Below, one piece after another: positions 44,452 through 57,000 of a stretch of 64,000 bases of DNA (its first letter is position 1; each line of letters starts with the position of its first letter). The stretch lies in contig NC_080716.1 of NCBI RefSeq assembly GCF_019097595.1, forward strand, positions 33,247,401 to 33,311,400. Direction: 5' to 3'. The translations under genes and the position numbers were made by a program. Origin of the DNA: Hemibagrus wyckioides. Its lineage: Eukaryota; Chordata; Actinopteri; Siluriformes; Bagridae. Below the pieces are notes generated by a model. That model made no database searches. It worked only from the letters and a program-made list of their open reading frames with translations, and was not told the DNA's origin.

Positions 44452-47400
44452 ACCCACACACACACACCCACACAAACACACACAAACACACACACACACA
44501 CACAAACACACACCCACACAAACACACCCACACAAACACACACACACCCACACACAAACACACACACACACCCACACAAACACAAACACACCCACACAAA
44601 CACACACAAACACACACACACACACACACACACCAGCAGACTCATGAGGAGAAATGTTTACCTTCAGTAACTCCTCCTTGTAACTCACAGTCTTCTTCAT
44701 CTCATCTTTCTCCTCCTCCAGCTGAGTGATGGTCTTCTTCATCTCATCTTTCTCCTCCTCCATCTGAGTGATGGTCTTCTTCATCTCATCTTTCTCCTCC
44801 TCCATCTGAGTGATGGTCTTCTTCATCTCATCTTTCTCCTCCTCCATCTGAGTGATGGTCTTCTTCATCTCATCTTTCTCCTCCTCCATCTGAGTGATGG
44901 TCTTCTTCATCTCATCTTTCTCCTCCTCCAGCTGAGTGATGGTCTTCTTCATCTCATCTTTCTCCTCCTCCAGCTGAGTGATGGTCTTCTTCATCTCATC
45001 TTTCTCCTCCTCCAGCTGAGTGATGGTCTTCATCATCTCATTGTTCTCCTCCTCCATCTGAGTCATGGTCTTCACTGCTTCAGCCATGGTGACCTGAAAG
45101 AATAACAATTAAGGCTTAGTGAATTTATTCACTTCTACACACACATTCAGACACTTTTAAATACTGACTCATTAGTATGACATCATGAGTAGTCTAAATA
45201 TATTGTTGGGAAAAGACAAAATGTTCTCAAAATACACTGAACAAAATTATAAACCCAACACTTTTGTTTTTGCTCCATTTTTCATGAGCTGAACTCAAAG
45301 ATCTAAGACTTTTTCTATGTACACAAAAGGCCTATTTCTCTCAAATATTGTTCATAAATCTGTCTAAATCTGTGTTAGTGAGCACTTCTCCTTTGCTGAA
45401 ATAATTCATCCACCTCACAGGTGTGGCATATCAAGATGCTGATTAGACAGCATGATTATTGCACAGGTGTGCCTTAGGCTGACCGCAATAAAAGGTCACT
45501 CTAAAATGTGCAGTTTTATCACACAGCACAATGCCACAGATGTCGCAAGTTTTGAGGGAGCGTGCAGTTGGCATGATGACTGCAGGAATGTCCACCAGAG
45601 CTGCTGCCCGTGAATTGAAGACCACGTGTAACCACACCAGCCCAGGACCTCCACATCCAGCATCTTCACCTCCAAGATGGTCTGAGACCAGCCACCCGGA
45701 CAGCTGCTGCAACAATCGGTTTGCATAACCAAAGAATTTCTGCACAAACTGTCAGAAACCGTCTCAGGGAAGCTCATCTGCATGCTCGTCGTCCTCATCA
45801 GGGTCTCGACCTGACTGCAGTTTGTCGTCGTAACCGACTTGAGTGGGCAAATGTTCACATTCGGTGGCGTCTGGCACTTTGGAGAGGTGTTCTCTTCACG
45901 GATGAATCCCGGTTTTCACTGTACAGGGCAGATGGCAGACAGCGTGTATGGTGTCGTGTGGGTGAGCGGTTTGCTGATGTCAACGTTGTGGATGGAGTGG
46001 CCCATGGTGGAGGTGGGGTTATGGTATGGGCAGGCGTATGTTATGGACAACGAACACAGGTGCATTTTATTGATGGCATTTTGAATGCACAGAGATACCG
46101 TGACGAGATCCTGAGGCCCATTGTTGTGCCATTCATCCACGACCATCACCTCATGTTGCAGCATGATAATGCACGGCCCCATGTTGCAAGGATCTGAACA
46201 CAATTCCTGAAAACATCCCAGTTCTTGCATGGCCAGCGTACTCACCGGACATGTCACCCATTGAGCATGTTTGGGATGCTCTGGATCGGCGTATACGACA
46301 GCGTGTTCCAGTTCCTGCCAATATCCAGCAACTTCACACAGCCATTGAAGAGAAGTGGACCAACATTCCACAGGCCACAATCAACAACCTGATCAACTCT
46401 ATGTGAAGGAGATGTGTTGCACTGCGTGAGGGAATGGTGGTCACACCAGATACTGACTAGTTTCCCCCCGTGAGGTGAATCAATTATCTCGGCAAAGGAG
46501 AAGTGCTCACTAACACAGATTTAGACAGATTTGTGAACAATATTTGAGAGAAATAGGCCTTTTGTGTACATAGAAAAAGTCTTAGATCTTTGAGTTCAGC
46601 TCATGAAAAATGGAGCAAAAACAAAAGTGTTGCGTTTATAATTTTGTTCAGTGTATGAGGAAACAAGCAGGTACAGCAGTCAGAGTTTAGTGAGAAGAAA
46701 TGTTTACCTTCAGTAACTTCTCCTGGTCAATCAGAGTCTTCTTCATCTCAGTGTTCTCCTCCTCCATCTGAGTCATGGTCTTCTTCATCTCATCTTTCTC
46801 CTCCTCCATCTGAGTCATGGTCTTCTTCATCTCATCTTTCTCCTCCTCCATCTGAGTGATGGTCTTCTTCATCTCATTATTCTCAGTCTGGAGGATGCTG
46901 AAATCATTCTGCATTTGCTCACGCTCCTAAAACACACACATGGACAACAGAGACTAAAGTTCTGCTTAACACTTAAACATAAATAAGGTCCTCATAATAT
47001 TTTGAAAGGAGCTGATTACTACAAGGTTTTCTCTCACTTACTTTAATCAGATCTTCCATCTCCTGGTTAGTCTCCAAGATCAGGTTGTTCATGTCCTTCA
47101 TTGAGACCTGCAGTGTCTCCACCTGGTTCGTCAGTTCAGACTTGAAAGTAAAAAGATGAAGGTTTATAGACTTTATTTACTTCTACACACATTCAGACAC
47201 TTTTCTACACACAAAAGACACTCATAACTCATAAGGATAAAATACATAAGTGTAAAATGTACTGGGGGAGGACAAAATGTCCCCAAAATCACACACACAC
47301 ACACACACAGACACACACAGTAAGAGAGAGGGATAGAGAGAGTTAACAAAAGCAGCCATGTATTACTGAGGAGAAATGTTTACCCTCAGGAACTCCGCCT

Positions 47401-48713
47401 TGTGTGTCAGAGTCTTTATCATCTCCTCTTTCTCAGCCAGGAGGATGCTGTGAGCCTCTCGCTCTTGCTCTTTCTCCTAAAACACACACATGGAGCAAAA
47501 GAGGTTCACACAGTGCTTAATGTTCACATCTGCAATGGGCCACTTCTGTGTGTGTCTTTATATCTGTATAATGTTAGAGATCATGATATAAGACAATGAA
47601 CCATAATGGTTTCATTGCTGAGCCTGTGACAGAGCTGAGAGTTTCATCTCCCATCTAATATCATGACCAGCCGTCACTGCTCTCTCCCCTCTGGCTCCAA
47701 GTGCAGGTGGGCTTCAAACTCCAGAGAGCAGGTATTTCCTATTCTGAATATTTCCCTAGGTATGGTACTCCCATTATTCTGAATCAGAGCCTTATCTCAC
47801 CTACCTTGCTTTTCAGGTCACAGTCTCTGTGTGCCTCACAGAGCAGTTCCTCCAGCTCCTTCACTCTGTCCTGCAGCTGAATCTTGGACACCAACAGTTT
47901 CTGAATCACAAAAATAACTCTTTCAAATGGATGCTAGGACAAATTACAGCTTCATATTAAGAAAATATTCATAAAACTTCTGTAAAGAGGAGACTAAATG
48001 TAGAATGTGTGATTAGTGTAAAGAAACATTGGAGTGTGAATGGTGTAAATATGAGCCTGCAGTTCTGCTGTTAGTAAGAGACTGGAAATGTACACTATAG
48101 GGTTAAAGTTAGGAGCAGAACAAACTTACCATCATCTGGTCTTTAACAACCTCTGTGTCAGGACCTAAAATAAAAAATAAAACAGTAGATCATCACACAT
48201 CATCCTCTATTATTGAAGTGTTGAACTCCACACAAGCGATATTTTCATCACTTCTGATCCGGGTGAAGCTCTACAGCACAACTATTCCCACTTTTTCACG
48301 GGTCTCCAGAATAAAAACACTTTACTGATCTTCACTATCTACATGTCTACTGTGGGTTAAGGCTGAAGGACACACTGACAGATTTTATTCTACATTCATG
48401 AAGCTAAAATCCTCCATGTAGCTGGACAGAAAGAGAGAGTGACGGACACCATCTGGATAAGGGCTATTAACTTATGAAGAACTGAACAAATCTACTGAAT
48501 TCATGTTTTTCTAAAGGAGAGAAGTAAACTTAGCACTGCATGGTTACACCAGGACTGAGAAATAGTTGTACCTTCGGTCGTGTCCTCGGGCTCCGCTGTC
48601 GTATCTTCGCTCCGTTTAACATAAGTGTAAATGCTGGCTGTCGCGGCTGCAGCTCCGGCCGCTAACAGCAGAGGGCGCAGTGGAAGACCACTAAATGCTC
48701 CAAAAAAGTTCAT
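43026..48713 (-). CDS. Coiled-coil protein with N-terminal membrane segment, copy B (complete)
   Basis: Twelve exons with GT-AG borders: 48572-48713, 48130-48164, 47805-47900, 47384-47476, 47042-47140, 46708-46926, 44662-45093, 44092-44283, 43847-43969, 43557-43727, 43358-43438, 43026-43115. They total 1773 nt, 590 codons plus stop, with no break. The first join is phase 1; every later one is phase 0, so exons can be added or lost without shifting the frame. The protein has a short N-terminus, one hydrophobic helix (about residues 13-30), then coiled coil to the end ([11 protein letters not shown]). Exon 7 has nine tandem 14-residue units of the type [14 protein letters not shown]. Exons 7, 8 and 10 open with the same VTMAEA/VTMDEA start, and exons 4, 6, 9 and 11 with related ER-E starts, so the gene grew by exon duplication. 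Family and role unknown to me; a type-II membrane scaffold is an inference. Confidence 0.88.
44405..44633. repeat. (CA)n with CACACCCA and CACAAA variants
   Basis: 230 bp of CA-rich simple sequence in the intron after exon 7. Other CA runs lie at 197-220, 1117-1133, 43250-43293 and 47289-47308, at equivalent intron places beside the repeated exons. Confidence 0.95.
44662..45093 (-). repeat. 42-bp coding repeat in exon 7 of coiled-coil copy B
   Basis: The exon is almost wholly made of a 42-bp unit encoding ITQ(M/L)[10 protein letters not shown], near-identical at DNA level. Fourteen residues equal two heptads, so gain or loss of units keeps the coiled-coil register. A shorter relative is in exon 6 (46708-46926). 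Confidence 0.9.
45235..46653 (+). mobile_element. Tc1/mariner-type transposon in intron 6 of copy B
   Basis: 1419 bp flanked by TA (45233-45234, 46654-46655). Ends are CACTGAACAAAATTATAAAC and its inverse, followed by TTTTGTTTTTGCTCCATTTT; the inverted repeats extend about 120 bp. Transposase lies between them. Confidence 0.9.
45531..46406 (+). pseudogene. Tc1/mariner-type transposase, broken
   Basis: 45531-45728 has the helix-turn-helix region ([16 protein letters not shown]). The next frame, 45721-46197, has [30 protein letters not shown] with the first Asp, [10 protein letters not shown] and [11 protein letters not shown] with the second Asp. After TGA 46195-46197 and a frameshift it ends with [20 protein letters not shown], which has the third acidic residue. 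At least two frame breaks. Confidence 0.85.
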
Positions 48714-49310
48714 TATCTCTTCACTGTTCAAAGTAACTTTAATAAACACCTTACTCTCACAGCGTCCAGTAGATTTCTGAAAGCTCCGCCTACTTTTTTA
48801 CGTTTTCAGATCTGTTCGAATTCTGCGCTATGACGTCACCAGCGAGAGCCGTCCAAGCGAGGAAACAAGTGCGGTCACGTGATACAGTAAAATAAAAAAA
48901 ATCACCGGGCAACCACCCTGAGTGCTGATTGGTCAGCAGTAACCAGGGGGAAAATCCATCATTTCCTGTACCAAGTGTCCCAAAATTGCTATTAAATTAT
49001 TGTTTGTGGTTCAAATTGAATGTAAATACATTGGTTAGAAAGCCAATAAAATTCCCTTTAATCTGATATAAATATAAAACACTGCTCTTTGTTAAGTTGA
49101 CCGTCTGACCGTGTAATGACCAGTGCCATGTGTTTATTGTACAGCATCCTGTGTATGCGCGGATGGATACAGTTTCTATCGGTGCAAACTTTATTTACAC
49201 ATCACCACCCTACTCTGAGAAATTAGTTCCCAAAGTCAGCCCAAAATATTTGCTACAGCCAAAACGGTTATATATTCTGAAAGTAGAGATTACGACCTTT
49301 ATATTGTTTT
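46830..49310. repeat. Segmental duplication, gene part of copy B
   Basis: Matches about 660-3137 at an offset of 46,174-46,176 with very few changes; the offset moves by 2 at a CA microsatellite. One visible coding-region change is G to T just before the start ATG (48714). The A side of the match ends at the Gypsy element. Confidence 0.9.
48714..48935 (-). promoter_or_regulatory. Promoter-like region of coiled-coil copy B
   Basis: CRE TGACGTCA at 48831-48838, E-box CACGTG at 48876-48881 and inverted CCAAT at 48928-48932, exactly as in copy A. Their retention in both copies fits, but does not prove, that both promoters work. Confidence 0.5.
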
Positions 49311-50492
49311 ATATTATTTTCAGCTTTGCAGCTCGTATTTACATCTAAATCCACGCTTCCCGAGCTTTAGACCCTGCGCGGTGTCCTCGATTAGTGAGAG
49401 AGTCGAGACGCCATTTTGTGTAGCTACTTTACCGACACAGGAGATACTGCATCAAAGAAAATATTTTTGCAATTATTTACCATTATTAGATGGTACTTTA
49501 TTGTTGAAATGAAATGAATATCGCAGGTCACGATTGTAGAAAGTGTAACGTAGGTCAGGTGCAGTCTTTCGCCTCCTTGTTAGTGCCCCCCCATCATTTT
49601 GATGATGACAAACCCCATATCAGTCACATTTTGTATGTATTGCCTGGACTGAGTTGTAATGTGTTGCTTGCAATATATGTGCTTCAGTCTGAGTCGCAAG
49701 CACATCATCATGATGACATGGTTTCCCAACTGGCCAAGTTTTCTATTTAATTGAATACACAGATGCCCTGGAGATGCAGAGTAGCCAGGGCAGCCTCCAT
49801 GCACTTCATGGTACTACTGGGAAATGAACGGAAAACCGAATAACAAATAATCAGCCCTTTCAGTTATTCCTTACACAATTCATGTGCCAATAATCTTTAA
49901 AAAGAATTACCCTGAGAGAAACACTGCATGTTAAGATTCTGAAATCTGTGTAATCCTAACTGAGATAACACAGAATATAACCGCCTGGAGGAAGATACAA
50001 AGACGACTTCTCTTACCTGATGCTCCACCCGATTTTATCACAGACTAAGCTCCCAGAAAGCTGTTAGAATTTTCGGGTTCACTCGGAGAAGAAGCCTGAG
50101 TCGCGTTGCTGTAGCTGCCTCTACTGATATCAGGGAAGCTTTTGGCCAAAGAGCCACAGAGAGACAGTGATTGAATAGCAAAACTCTTCTAATTTTACTG
50201 AGATGAACAGGGAGTATTTATACAGTCTACATGCCAAATGCCAGAAATGTAAATGTAATACAGAAAAAAGGTTGTAATATTCAGTGTTTTCTATAGGTAA
50301 ATAAAAGACGTCAGCAGAAACAGACGTGGTGGTTAAAGTGTTCATTGGTGGTTTGGCGAGTTTATTGTGAAAATGGTTTCTAAATAGCTGTCAGCAAGTG
50401 TCTGTGTTCAGCACATGTTCATCAAAGGGTGAACAAGAGGTCATAAACAAATGGTATCACACAGTCAGCCAAGGGCGGAGCATGCCGAGATA

Positions 50493-51740
50493 CACTATAT
50501 TGCCAAAAGTATTCGCTCACCTGCCTTGACTCGCATATGAACTTAAGTGACATCCCATTCCTAATCCATAGGGTTCAATATGACGTCGGTCCACCCTTTG
50601 CAGCTATAACAGCTTCAACTCTTCTGGGAAGGCTGTCCACAAGGTTTAGGAGTGTGTTTATGGGAATTTTTGACCATTCTTCCAGAAGCGCATTTGTGAG
50701 GTCACACACTGATGTTGGACGAGAAGGCCTGGCTCTCCGTCTCCGCTCTAATTCATCCCAAAGGTGTTCTATCGGGTTGAGGTCAGGACTCTGTGCAGGC
50801 CAGTCAAGTTCATCCACACCAGATTCTGTCATCTATGTCTTTATGGACCTTGCTTTGGTCACTGGTGCACAGTCATGTTGGAAGAGGAAGGGGCCAGCTC
50901 CAAACTGTTCCCACAAAGTTGGGAGCATGGAATTGTCCAAAATGTCTTGGTATGCTGAAGCATTCAGAGTTCCTTTCACTGGAACTAAGGGGCCAAGCCC
51001 AGCTCCTGAAAAACAACCCCACACCATAATCCCCCCTCCACCAAACTTTACACTTGGCACAATGCAGTCAGACAAGTACCGTTCTCCTGGCAACCGCCAA
51101 ACCCAGACTCGTCCATCAGATTGCCAGATGGAGAAGCGCGATTGGTCACTCCAGAGAACGCGTCTCCACTGCTCTAGAGTCCAGTGGTGGCGTGCTTTAC
51201 ACCACTGCATCCGACGCTTTGCATTGCACTTGGTGATGTATGGCTTGGATGCAGCTGCTCGGCCATGGAAACCCATTCCATGAAGCTCTCTGCGCACTGT
51301 TCTTGAGCTCATCTGAAGGCCACATGAAGTTTGGAGGTCTGTAGCGATTGACTCTGCAGAAAGTTGGCGACCTCTTCGCACTATGCGCCTCAGCATCCGC
51401 TGACCCTGCTCCGTCAGTTTACGTGGCCTACCACTTCGTGGCTGAGTTGCTGTCGTTCCCAAACACTTCCACGTTCTTATAATACAGCTGACAGTTGACT
51501 GTGGAATATTTAGGAGCGAGGAAATTTCACGACTGGATTTGTTGCACAGGTGGCATCCTATCACAGTTCCACGCTGGAATTCACTGAGCTCCTGAGAGCG
51601 ACCCATTCTTTCACAAATGTTTGTAAAAACAGTCTGCATGCCTAGGTGCTTGATTTTATACACCTGTGGCCATGGAAGTGATTGGAACACCTGATTCTGA
51701 TTATTTGGATGGGTGAGCAAATACTTTTGGCAATATAGTG
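50493..51740 (-). mobile_element. Tc1-like transposon present only in copy B
   Basis: 1248 bp with TA on both sides (50491-50492, 51741-51742). Ends are CACTATATTGCCAAAAGTAT and its inverse. Copy A has the uninterrupted sequence GCCGAGATATATTCAAAAT at about 13979-13998, an empty site with one TA. Confidence 0.93.
50575..51604 (-). pseudogene. Tc1-like transposase with a single nonsense codon
   Basis: Starting at [17 protein letters not shown] the frame runs to the element end with one TAG at 50833-50835, where related transposases have Trp. Present are the paired helix-turn-helix region ([18 protein letters not shown]), the GRPRKLT hook, [11 protein letters not shown] (first Asp), [11 protein letters not shown] (second Asp) and [13 protein letters not shown] (third acidic residue). 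All catalytic residues are kept, so this is the youngest transposase in the window. Confidence 0.88.
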
Positions 51741-51883
51741 TATATTCAAAATAGAATATACAGACTAAAAGGTGTTGAGACTCATAATGAATGCTAATTC
51801 ATATTGTTCCTAAAGGCATGGCTGATACAGAGCGCCAAACTCGAGCCGTATTCATCACACAGCAAAAACCTCTGAACACAAAC

Positions 51884-51956
51884 TTTTTCTGCCCAGTTTC
51901 AAACCAGGAACCTTCCACATATGAGGCAACCATGATAACCATTACACTACAGAAAG
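51884..51956 (-). tRNA. tRNA-Val-like gene or pseudogene with CAT anticodon, copy B
   Basis: Same sequence as 14127-14199, including the altered anticodon triplet and the broken first acceptor pair. Kept unchanged since the duplication, which is too recent to imply function. Confidence 0.5.
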
Positions 51957-52079
51957 CAAAGCAAGGGCCTCTCTGTTGCTGTCAGCTGGTGAAGAGTGAA
52001 GTAAGTAAGTAAACAAATGTATAAATTAATAAATTAAAGGCTTAATACTCCTTGACCAAAGCAGATATGTCACCCTCAG

Positions 52080-52134
52080 GTGTTGCTGGTATACTCGTGA
52101 GTATAGCTGCCTTCCAAGCAGTTAACCTGGGTTA
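52080..52134 (+). pseudogene. Truncated tRNA-Gly at a recombination joint
   Basis: It begins like the pseudogene at 14323 (GTGTTGCTGGTATAC) and keeps CTTCCAAGCAGTTAACCTGG. It then breaks at GGGTT and continues with AAGCCAGTGCATGACCTTTA, the text that follows the intact tRNA-Gly in copy A. Confidence 0.7.
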
Positions 52135-52429
52135 AGCCAGTGCATGACCTTTAATCTGTTGGCGCACTGCAAAGATGCAAGGGCCATCCTTGAAAGGCAA
52201 AGAGCAAAGTCCACCAACTGCAACTGCTTTTGCCAGAGTGTGATGAAGGCTTCTTTGCATGCTTGTCAGTGTTCTTTCTGATTTCACCTTGGGGTGTAAT
52301 ACAGCAAAAACCCCTACATGTTGCTTGATCTGAAGCATGAGTGAAAAAGAGACCACAAAAGAGCATTTCAAAACTTCACAGCTTCCTGCCTCAAGTATAA
52401 GATCATCAAGTAAATACTGACACAAATCA

Positions 52430-52730
52430 CACTGAATACATACTTTTCATTGAAACTGAGCAAATATAAAGTTTCTTGTTATTCTTTGTGTCTCTGACGA
52501 TGTAAACTCCCTCATCAGTGGACTTTACTCCTCTCAGTGTAAGAAGTGTGTTAGTGAGTGATGTTCTAAGTGTGTATTCAGCTCTACAGTGTAGATAACT
52601 ACTATCCACTCTGCAGATCTGTACACCATGTGGATCTGCTGAATCTCTGTACTTAAAAATCACCTCCACCCGGTCTGATGCATGGAAATTCAGTAAACCT
52701 GTATTTCAGTATAACACCCAAAGTGGCTAA
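52430..52730 (-). CDS. Ig V-like domain exon, partial
   Basis: The minus strand reads [60 protein letters not shown] and [16 protein letters not shown] is the D-x-G-x-Y signature before strand F of Ig domains, and text of this type occurs in fish immune-type receptors. No signal-peptide exon, membrane exon or clear splice borders were found; a stop follows MYSV at 52427. It sits immediately outside the end of the segmental duplication. Could be a lone exon of a gene cluster or a relic. Confidence 0.5.
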
Positions 52731-54015
52731 ATCTCACTAAAGGTGTGGCACTCAGGCATCATGGTAAGCACGTGCACTGACTTTTATACCAATGAACAAA
52801 AGCACTTCAGAAATATGGCCACATCACCTTCATGACACCGTCAATGGTGAATTTGTGGATACACTGTGACCTGATTGTTCAATCTGTCCTTTATCAAGTC
52901 CTAAAGAAAATGGTCCAAAAAGCTAATACACAAAACCTTTTATAAGTTCTCAGAGAGGATCCTTAACTCTGATGCTATAGCGCTCCCAAGTGGTCAAATA
53001 TTATGAAACTTGGTGCATACCCACGATTCCTAATTCCAACAAATTGTACCAAGTTTGGCTTTACTCCAACAAAGAACCCCTGAGATATAACTCACTTTCT
53101 GTTATTTTGGTTCAGAATATGATTTTTTTTCAAGAATTCAATACATTGACTAGGACTATTGAATTCATCATGACCCAAAGATTCATGGGGAACAAGGATT
53201 ACTTACAACATTTTTAAAAAATGGTTCTATAAGCAAAACATCATCATTTGCCCCACCAGAATTATCTGAATAATTTCTGTTCAGATCCCTCTGTAGATAA
53301 CACATATTAAATTTGGTGGTGATAAGATCACGACTAGTTTGCACTATTTTCCCCCACTTTAATGCTATTTTTAACTTTAACTTTAAGTCCACTTTAAAAA
53401 GTTGGTCTTGGTCTTTACTGCCGAATTTCCATGAGCCAAGAAAAAAAGATTACAGTTGTAGGACAAACGGTTAAAAAGTTATAAAGAAAAATGTACCAAC
53501 TGGTTGGCCTGGTGGTGGCGCTACAGAGATGGATGGATTGATCCAAAACAATGAATGCCTACATAACGTGGACTGTCCACTATCATTGTGCCAGATAGTT
53601 AAAAATCCATCATGATGGAAAATATAATAGCGGTGAAACATCGTGTTTTTCCTCAGCGACCATTTGACAAACTCTTCATTACAGAAAACACTTTATCACA
53701 AAATGATCACATCATACTGCACAGCTCTGTATAACACACAACAAGTACTGACTTTCCACCTGAAACTATTCAGAAAGTCAGTATTTCAACATTGAGAGAG
53801 TAATCCTGCACTAAAGTAATCCCACACTGGGATCTCGTGATGGACCTCATGATCTTAGAGTTGTGGCTTCTGTAAACTGCAGTACTGATGTTATGGTTTA
53901 GATAAAGAGGAGCTGAGATTCAGTTAAAGATATAGAACTGTACTTCATATTAGAAATGTAAACAAAAAGAGCAAAGGCATCACTTTCACATTATTGTTAT
54001 TATTACAGTGGTTAT
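52731..54015. other. No gene recognised
   Basis: AT-rich sequence with the 18795-type dispersed repeat at 53430-53550. I see no exon, RNA gene or transposon end otherwise. Confidence 0.5.
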
Positions 54016-57000
54016 TTGAGTAACACAGATAGTGGTGCAGTGTGAACACAGAGACTGAATGCTAACACAGATAGTGGTGCAGTGTGAACACAGAGACTGA
54101 ATGCTAACACAGATAGTGGTGCAGTGTGAACACAGAGACTGAATGCTAACACAGATAGTGGTGCAGTGTGAACACAGAGACTGAATGCTAACACAGATAG
54201 TGGTACAGTGTGAACACAGAGACTGAATGCTAACACAGATAGCGGTGCAGTGTGAACACAGAGACTGAATGCTAACACAGAGACTGAATGCTAACACAGA
54301 TAGCGGTGCAGCGTGAACAAAGAGACTGAATGCTAACACAGATAGTGGTGCAGTGTGAACACAGAGACTGAATGCTAACACAGATAGTGGTACAGTGTGA
54401 ACACAGAGACTGAATGCTAACACAGATAGCGGTGCAGTGTGAACACAGAGACGGAATGCTAACACAGAGACTGAATGCTAACACAGATAGCGGTGCAGCG
54501 TGAACAAAGAGACTGAATGCTAACACAGATAGAGGTGCAGTGTGAACACAGAGACTGAATGCTAACACAGAGACTGAATGCTAACACAGATAGCGGTGCA
54601 GCGTGAACAAAGAGACTGAATGCTAACACAGATAGTGGTGCAGTGTGAACACAGAGACTGAATGCTAACACAGATAGTGGTACAGTGTGAACACAGAGAC
54701 TGAATGCTAACACAGATAGCGGTGCAGTGTGAACACAGAGACGGAATGCTAACACAGAGACTGAATGCTAACACAGATAGCGGTGCAGCGTGAACAAAGA
54801 GACTGAATGCTAACACAGATAGTGGTGCAGTGTGAACACAGAGACTGAATGCTAACACAGATAGTGGTGCAGTGTGAACACAGAGACTGAATGCTAACAC
54901 AGATAGTGGTACAGTGTGAACACAGAGACTGAATGCTAACACAGATAGTGGTGCAGTGTGAACACAGAGACTGAATGCTAACACAGATAGTGGTACAGTG
55001 TGAACACAGAGACTGAATGCTAACACAGATAGCGGTGCAGTGTGAACAAAGAGACTGAATGCTAACACAGATAGTGGTGCAGTGTGAACACAGAGACTGA
55101 ATGCTAACACAGATAGTGGTACAGTGTGAACACAGAGACTGAATGCTAACACAGATAGTGGTGCAGTGTGAACACAGAGACTGAATGCTAACACAGATAG
55201 CGGTGCAGCGTGAACAAAGAGACTGAATGCTAACACAGATAGTGGTGCAGTGTGAACACAGAGACTGAATGCTAACACAGATAGTGGTGCAGTGTGAACA
55301 CAGAGACTGAATGCTAACACAGATAGTGGTACAGTGTGAACACAGAGACTGAATGCTAACACAGATAGTGGTGCAGTGTGAACACAGAGACTGAATGCTA
55401 ACACAGAGACTGAATGCTAACACAGATAGTGGTGCAGTGTGAACACAGACTGAATGCTAACACAGATAGTGGTACAGTGTGAACACAGAGACTGAATGCT
55501 AACAGATAGTGGTGCAGTGTGAACACAGAGACTGAATGCTAACACAGATAGTGGTACAGTGTGAACACAGAGACTGAATGCTAACACAGATAGTGGTGCA
55601 GTGTGAACACAGAGACTGAATGCTAACACAGATAGTGGTACAGTGTGAACACAGAGACTGAATGCTAACACAGATAGTGGTGCAGTGTGAACACAGAGAC
55701 TGAATGCTAACACAGATAGCGGTGCAGTGTGAACACAGAGACTGAATGCTAACACAGAGACTGAATGCTAACACAGATAGCGGTGCAGCGTGAACAAAGA
55801 GACTGAATGCTAACACAGATAGTGGTGCAGTGTGAACACAGAGACTGAATGCTAACACAGATAGTGGTGCAGTGTGAACACAGAGACTGAATGCTAACAC
55901 AGATAGTGGTACAGTGTGAACACAGAGACTGAATGCTAACACAGATAGTGGTGCAGTGTGAACACAGAGACTGAATGCTAACACAGATAGTGGTGCAGTG
56001 TGAACACAGAGACTGAATGCTAACACAGATAGTGGTACAGTGTGAACACAGAGACTGAATGCTAACACAGATAGTGGTGCAGTGTGAACACAGAGACTGA
56101 ATGCTAACACAGATAGTGGTGCAGTGTGAACACAGAGACTGAATGCTAACACAGATAGTGGTACAGTGTGAACACAGAGACTGAATGCTAACACAGATAG
56201 TGGTGCAGTGTGAACACAGAGACTGAATGCTAACACAGATAGTGGTACAGTGTGAACACAGAGACTGAATGCTAACAGATAGTGGTGCAGTGTGAACACA
56301 GAGACTGAATGCTAACACAGATAGCGGTGCAGTGTGAACACAGAGACTGAATGCTAACACAGAGACTGAATGCTAACACAGATAGCGGTGCAGCGTGAAC
56401 AAAGAGACTGAATGCTAACACAGATAGTGGTGCAGTGTGAACACAGAGACTGAATGCTAACACAGATAGTGGTGCAGTGTGAACACAGAGACTGAATGCT
56501 AACACAGATAGTGGTACAGTGTGAACACAGAGACTGAATGCTAACACAGATAGTGGTGCAGTGTGAACACAGAGACTGAATGCTAACACAGATAGTGGTA
56601 CAGTGTGAACACAGAGACTGAATGCTAACACAGATAGTGGTACAGTGTGAACACAGAGACTGAATGCTAACACAGATAGCGGTGCAGTGTGAACACAGAG
56701 ACTGAATGCTAACACAGAGACTGAATGCTAACACAGATAGCGGTGCAGGGTGAACAAAGAGACTGAATGCTAACACAGATAGTGGTGCAGTGTGAACACA
56801 GAGACTGAATGCTAACACAGATAGTGGTGCAGTGTGAACACAGAGACTGAATGCTAACACAGATAGTGGTACAGTGTGAACACAGAGAGTGAATGCTAAC
56901 ACAGATAGTGGTACAGTGTGAACACAGAGACTGAATGCTAACACAGAGACTGAATGCTAACACAGATAGTGGTGCAGTGTGAACACAGAGACTGAATGCT

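Larger units (their letters stand above)
49590..52466. repeat. Segmental duplication, downstream flank of copy B
   Basis: Matches 12810-15994. It contains the shortened LINE endonuclease piece, 50130-50345 identical in translation to 13582-13797, a B-only Tc1-like element and the collapsed tRNA pair. At 49320-49405 a more diverged match to 10925-11010 precedes it; 49406-49589 has no counterpart in A. Confidence 0.85.

Noticed and set aside
44315..44729. Cys/Val-rich and His/Thr-rich frames
   Set aside because: They lie within a CA microsatellite; only the exon to its right is coding.
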